From Thereva unica (taxonomy: Eukaryota > Arthropoda > Insecta > Diptera > Therevidae), in NCBI GenBank assembly GCA_949987705.1, contig OX465281.1, positions 161,648,393 through 161,712,392 on the forward strand: a stretch of DNA of 64,000 nt, read 5' to 3'. Under the pieces are notes generated by a model. That model was not told the origin of the DNA. It saw nothing but the letters and a program-made list of their open reading frames with translations, and ran no database searches. Below, piece after piece: positions 63,421 through 64,000 of this stretch; positions within the stretch are counted from its first letter, which is position 1; every line of letters starts with the position of its first letter. A program made the position numbers and the translations under genes.

Positions 63421-64000
63421 AATATAAATCTCCCTAGTTTATCTTTCATGTTTTCTTTTCCTTCTTCGTTCACCATATCACCTTAGGGCACGTTAATACT
63501 GTTTATTTCAGAAAAATAAAGCCGCATTAGGAAAACAGGTGCAGCTACATATACTCCTGGGCAATTATGTAGAAACAATCACGGTCATTCAGCTCTAACA
63601 AGTGAACATCAAGAACTTATCAACAATAACATCATCTTTGGATAACATGGACATTGAGTAGCATCATTTGACATCATGATCATTGATACTAATTTAACTT
63701 TAAGAAACCAAATTTTTCTTAAGAACATTCACTCAAAAATTCATACATTCACTCGAATAAATATTTACTCTGGTAACACTTTTCACTTCAACACATGCAC
63801 AATTAAAATTTTCATTCCCACTTGCATTATTCAAACAAAAATCACTTCAAAGTCATCCCGTTGTACATTTCTATCCCCACTTGAATCGAATTCAAGTGAG
63901 TTAACAAAAATCGTTGCACCCATGAATCTCTCTCTTTGGATACCGGACGCTTGGAAGGTAAGTTGACTTGAACTTTTATTTTCCTCCATTTTAAAGTTCT
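63421..64000. other. Right edge, nothing identified
   Basis: AT-rich sequence with a 96-codon plus-strand frame (63676-63966) of low complexity. I recognise no domain or repeat ends. Confidence 0.4.

Overview
The window is insect-like, AT-rich, repeat-dense nuclear DNA, and I could not find one convincing host gene. Nearly everything that can be identified is a transposable element, and many are nested inside each other. The families present (BEL/Pao and Ty3/gypsy LTR elements, RTE-like LINEs ending in GAA repeats, an R1/LOA-like LINE, Helitrons with 5'-TC...CTAG-3' ends, minisatellite-bearing rolling-circle elements, long foldback elements) and the arthropod-type TATA/TCAGTC core promoter suggest an arthropod, most likely an insect with a large TE-rich genome. 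I cannot name the species.

Layout. 1-1757: 5' end of a minus-strand Helitron with a ~118-bp tandem array. 2485-6390: a LINE scrap and a decayed minus-strand gypsy copy broken up by a Harbinger-like MITE and two foldback elements. 6857-15041: a foldback element (TSD TCG) whose interior holds a rolling-circle element with a PIF1-helicase/ubiquitin-protease (USP) pseudogene and a ~4.2-kb higher-order satellite. 17001-20040: an apparently identical 1,520-bp tandem duplication. 19586-29174: a 5'-truncated RTE LINE (13-bp TSD) carrying a tRNA-like SINE and a young BEL/Pao element (5-bp TSD, tRNA-Tyr primer site, truncated integrase). 29212-31347, 31389-36775 and 38901-41242: three more foldback elements of the same terminal type, the last inside a duplicated unit 'D'. 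41741-48899: a second, inverted copy of the helicase/USP rolling-circle element with several insertions. 48932-63420: a LINE fragment split by a young Ty3/gypsy element (49234-63233) with intact gag and pol, a GGGAAAC -1 frameshift site and a tRNA-Lys primer site. Its LTRs were invaded by two Helitrons, a TIR transposon carrying a fossil LINE, and an RTE copy.

Two themes stand out. First, at least six elements (577 bp to 8.2 kb) share termini close to TAGTCCAG...CTGGACTA. Four of them have matching 3-bp target duplications, and two have an empty site visible elsewhere in the window, so this looks like one superfamily of foldback transposons. Second, rolling-circle elements repeatedly carry tandem arrays (118, 128 and ~150 bp units). 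The same 128-bp satellite sits in a precisely bounded Helitron and in both copies of the PIF1-USP element, which offers a mechanism for moving satellite DNA around the genome.

The calls come from reading the sequence by eye. Percent identities are rough counts, and family names rest on motif recognition without a database search.
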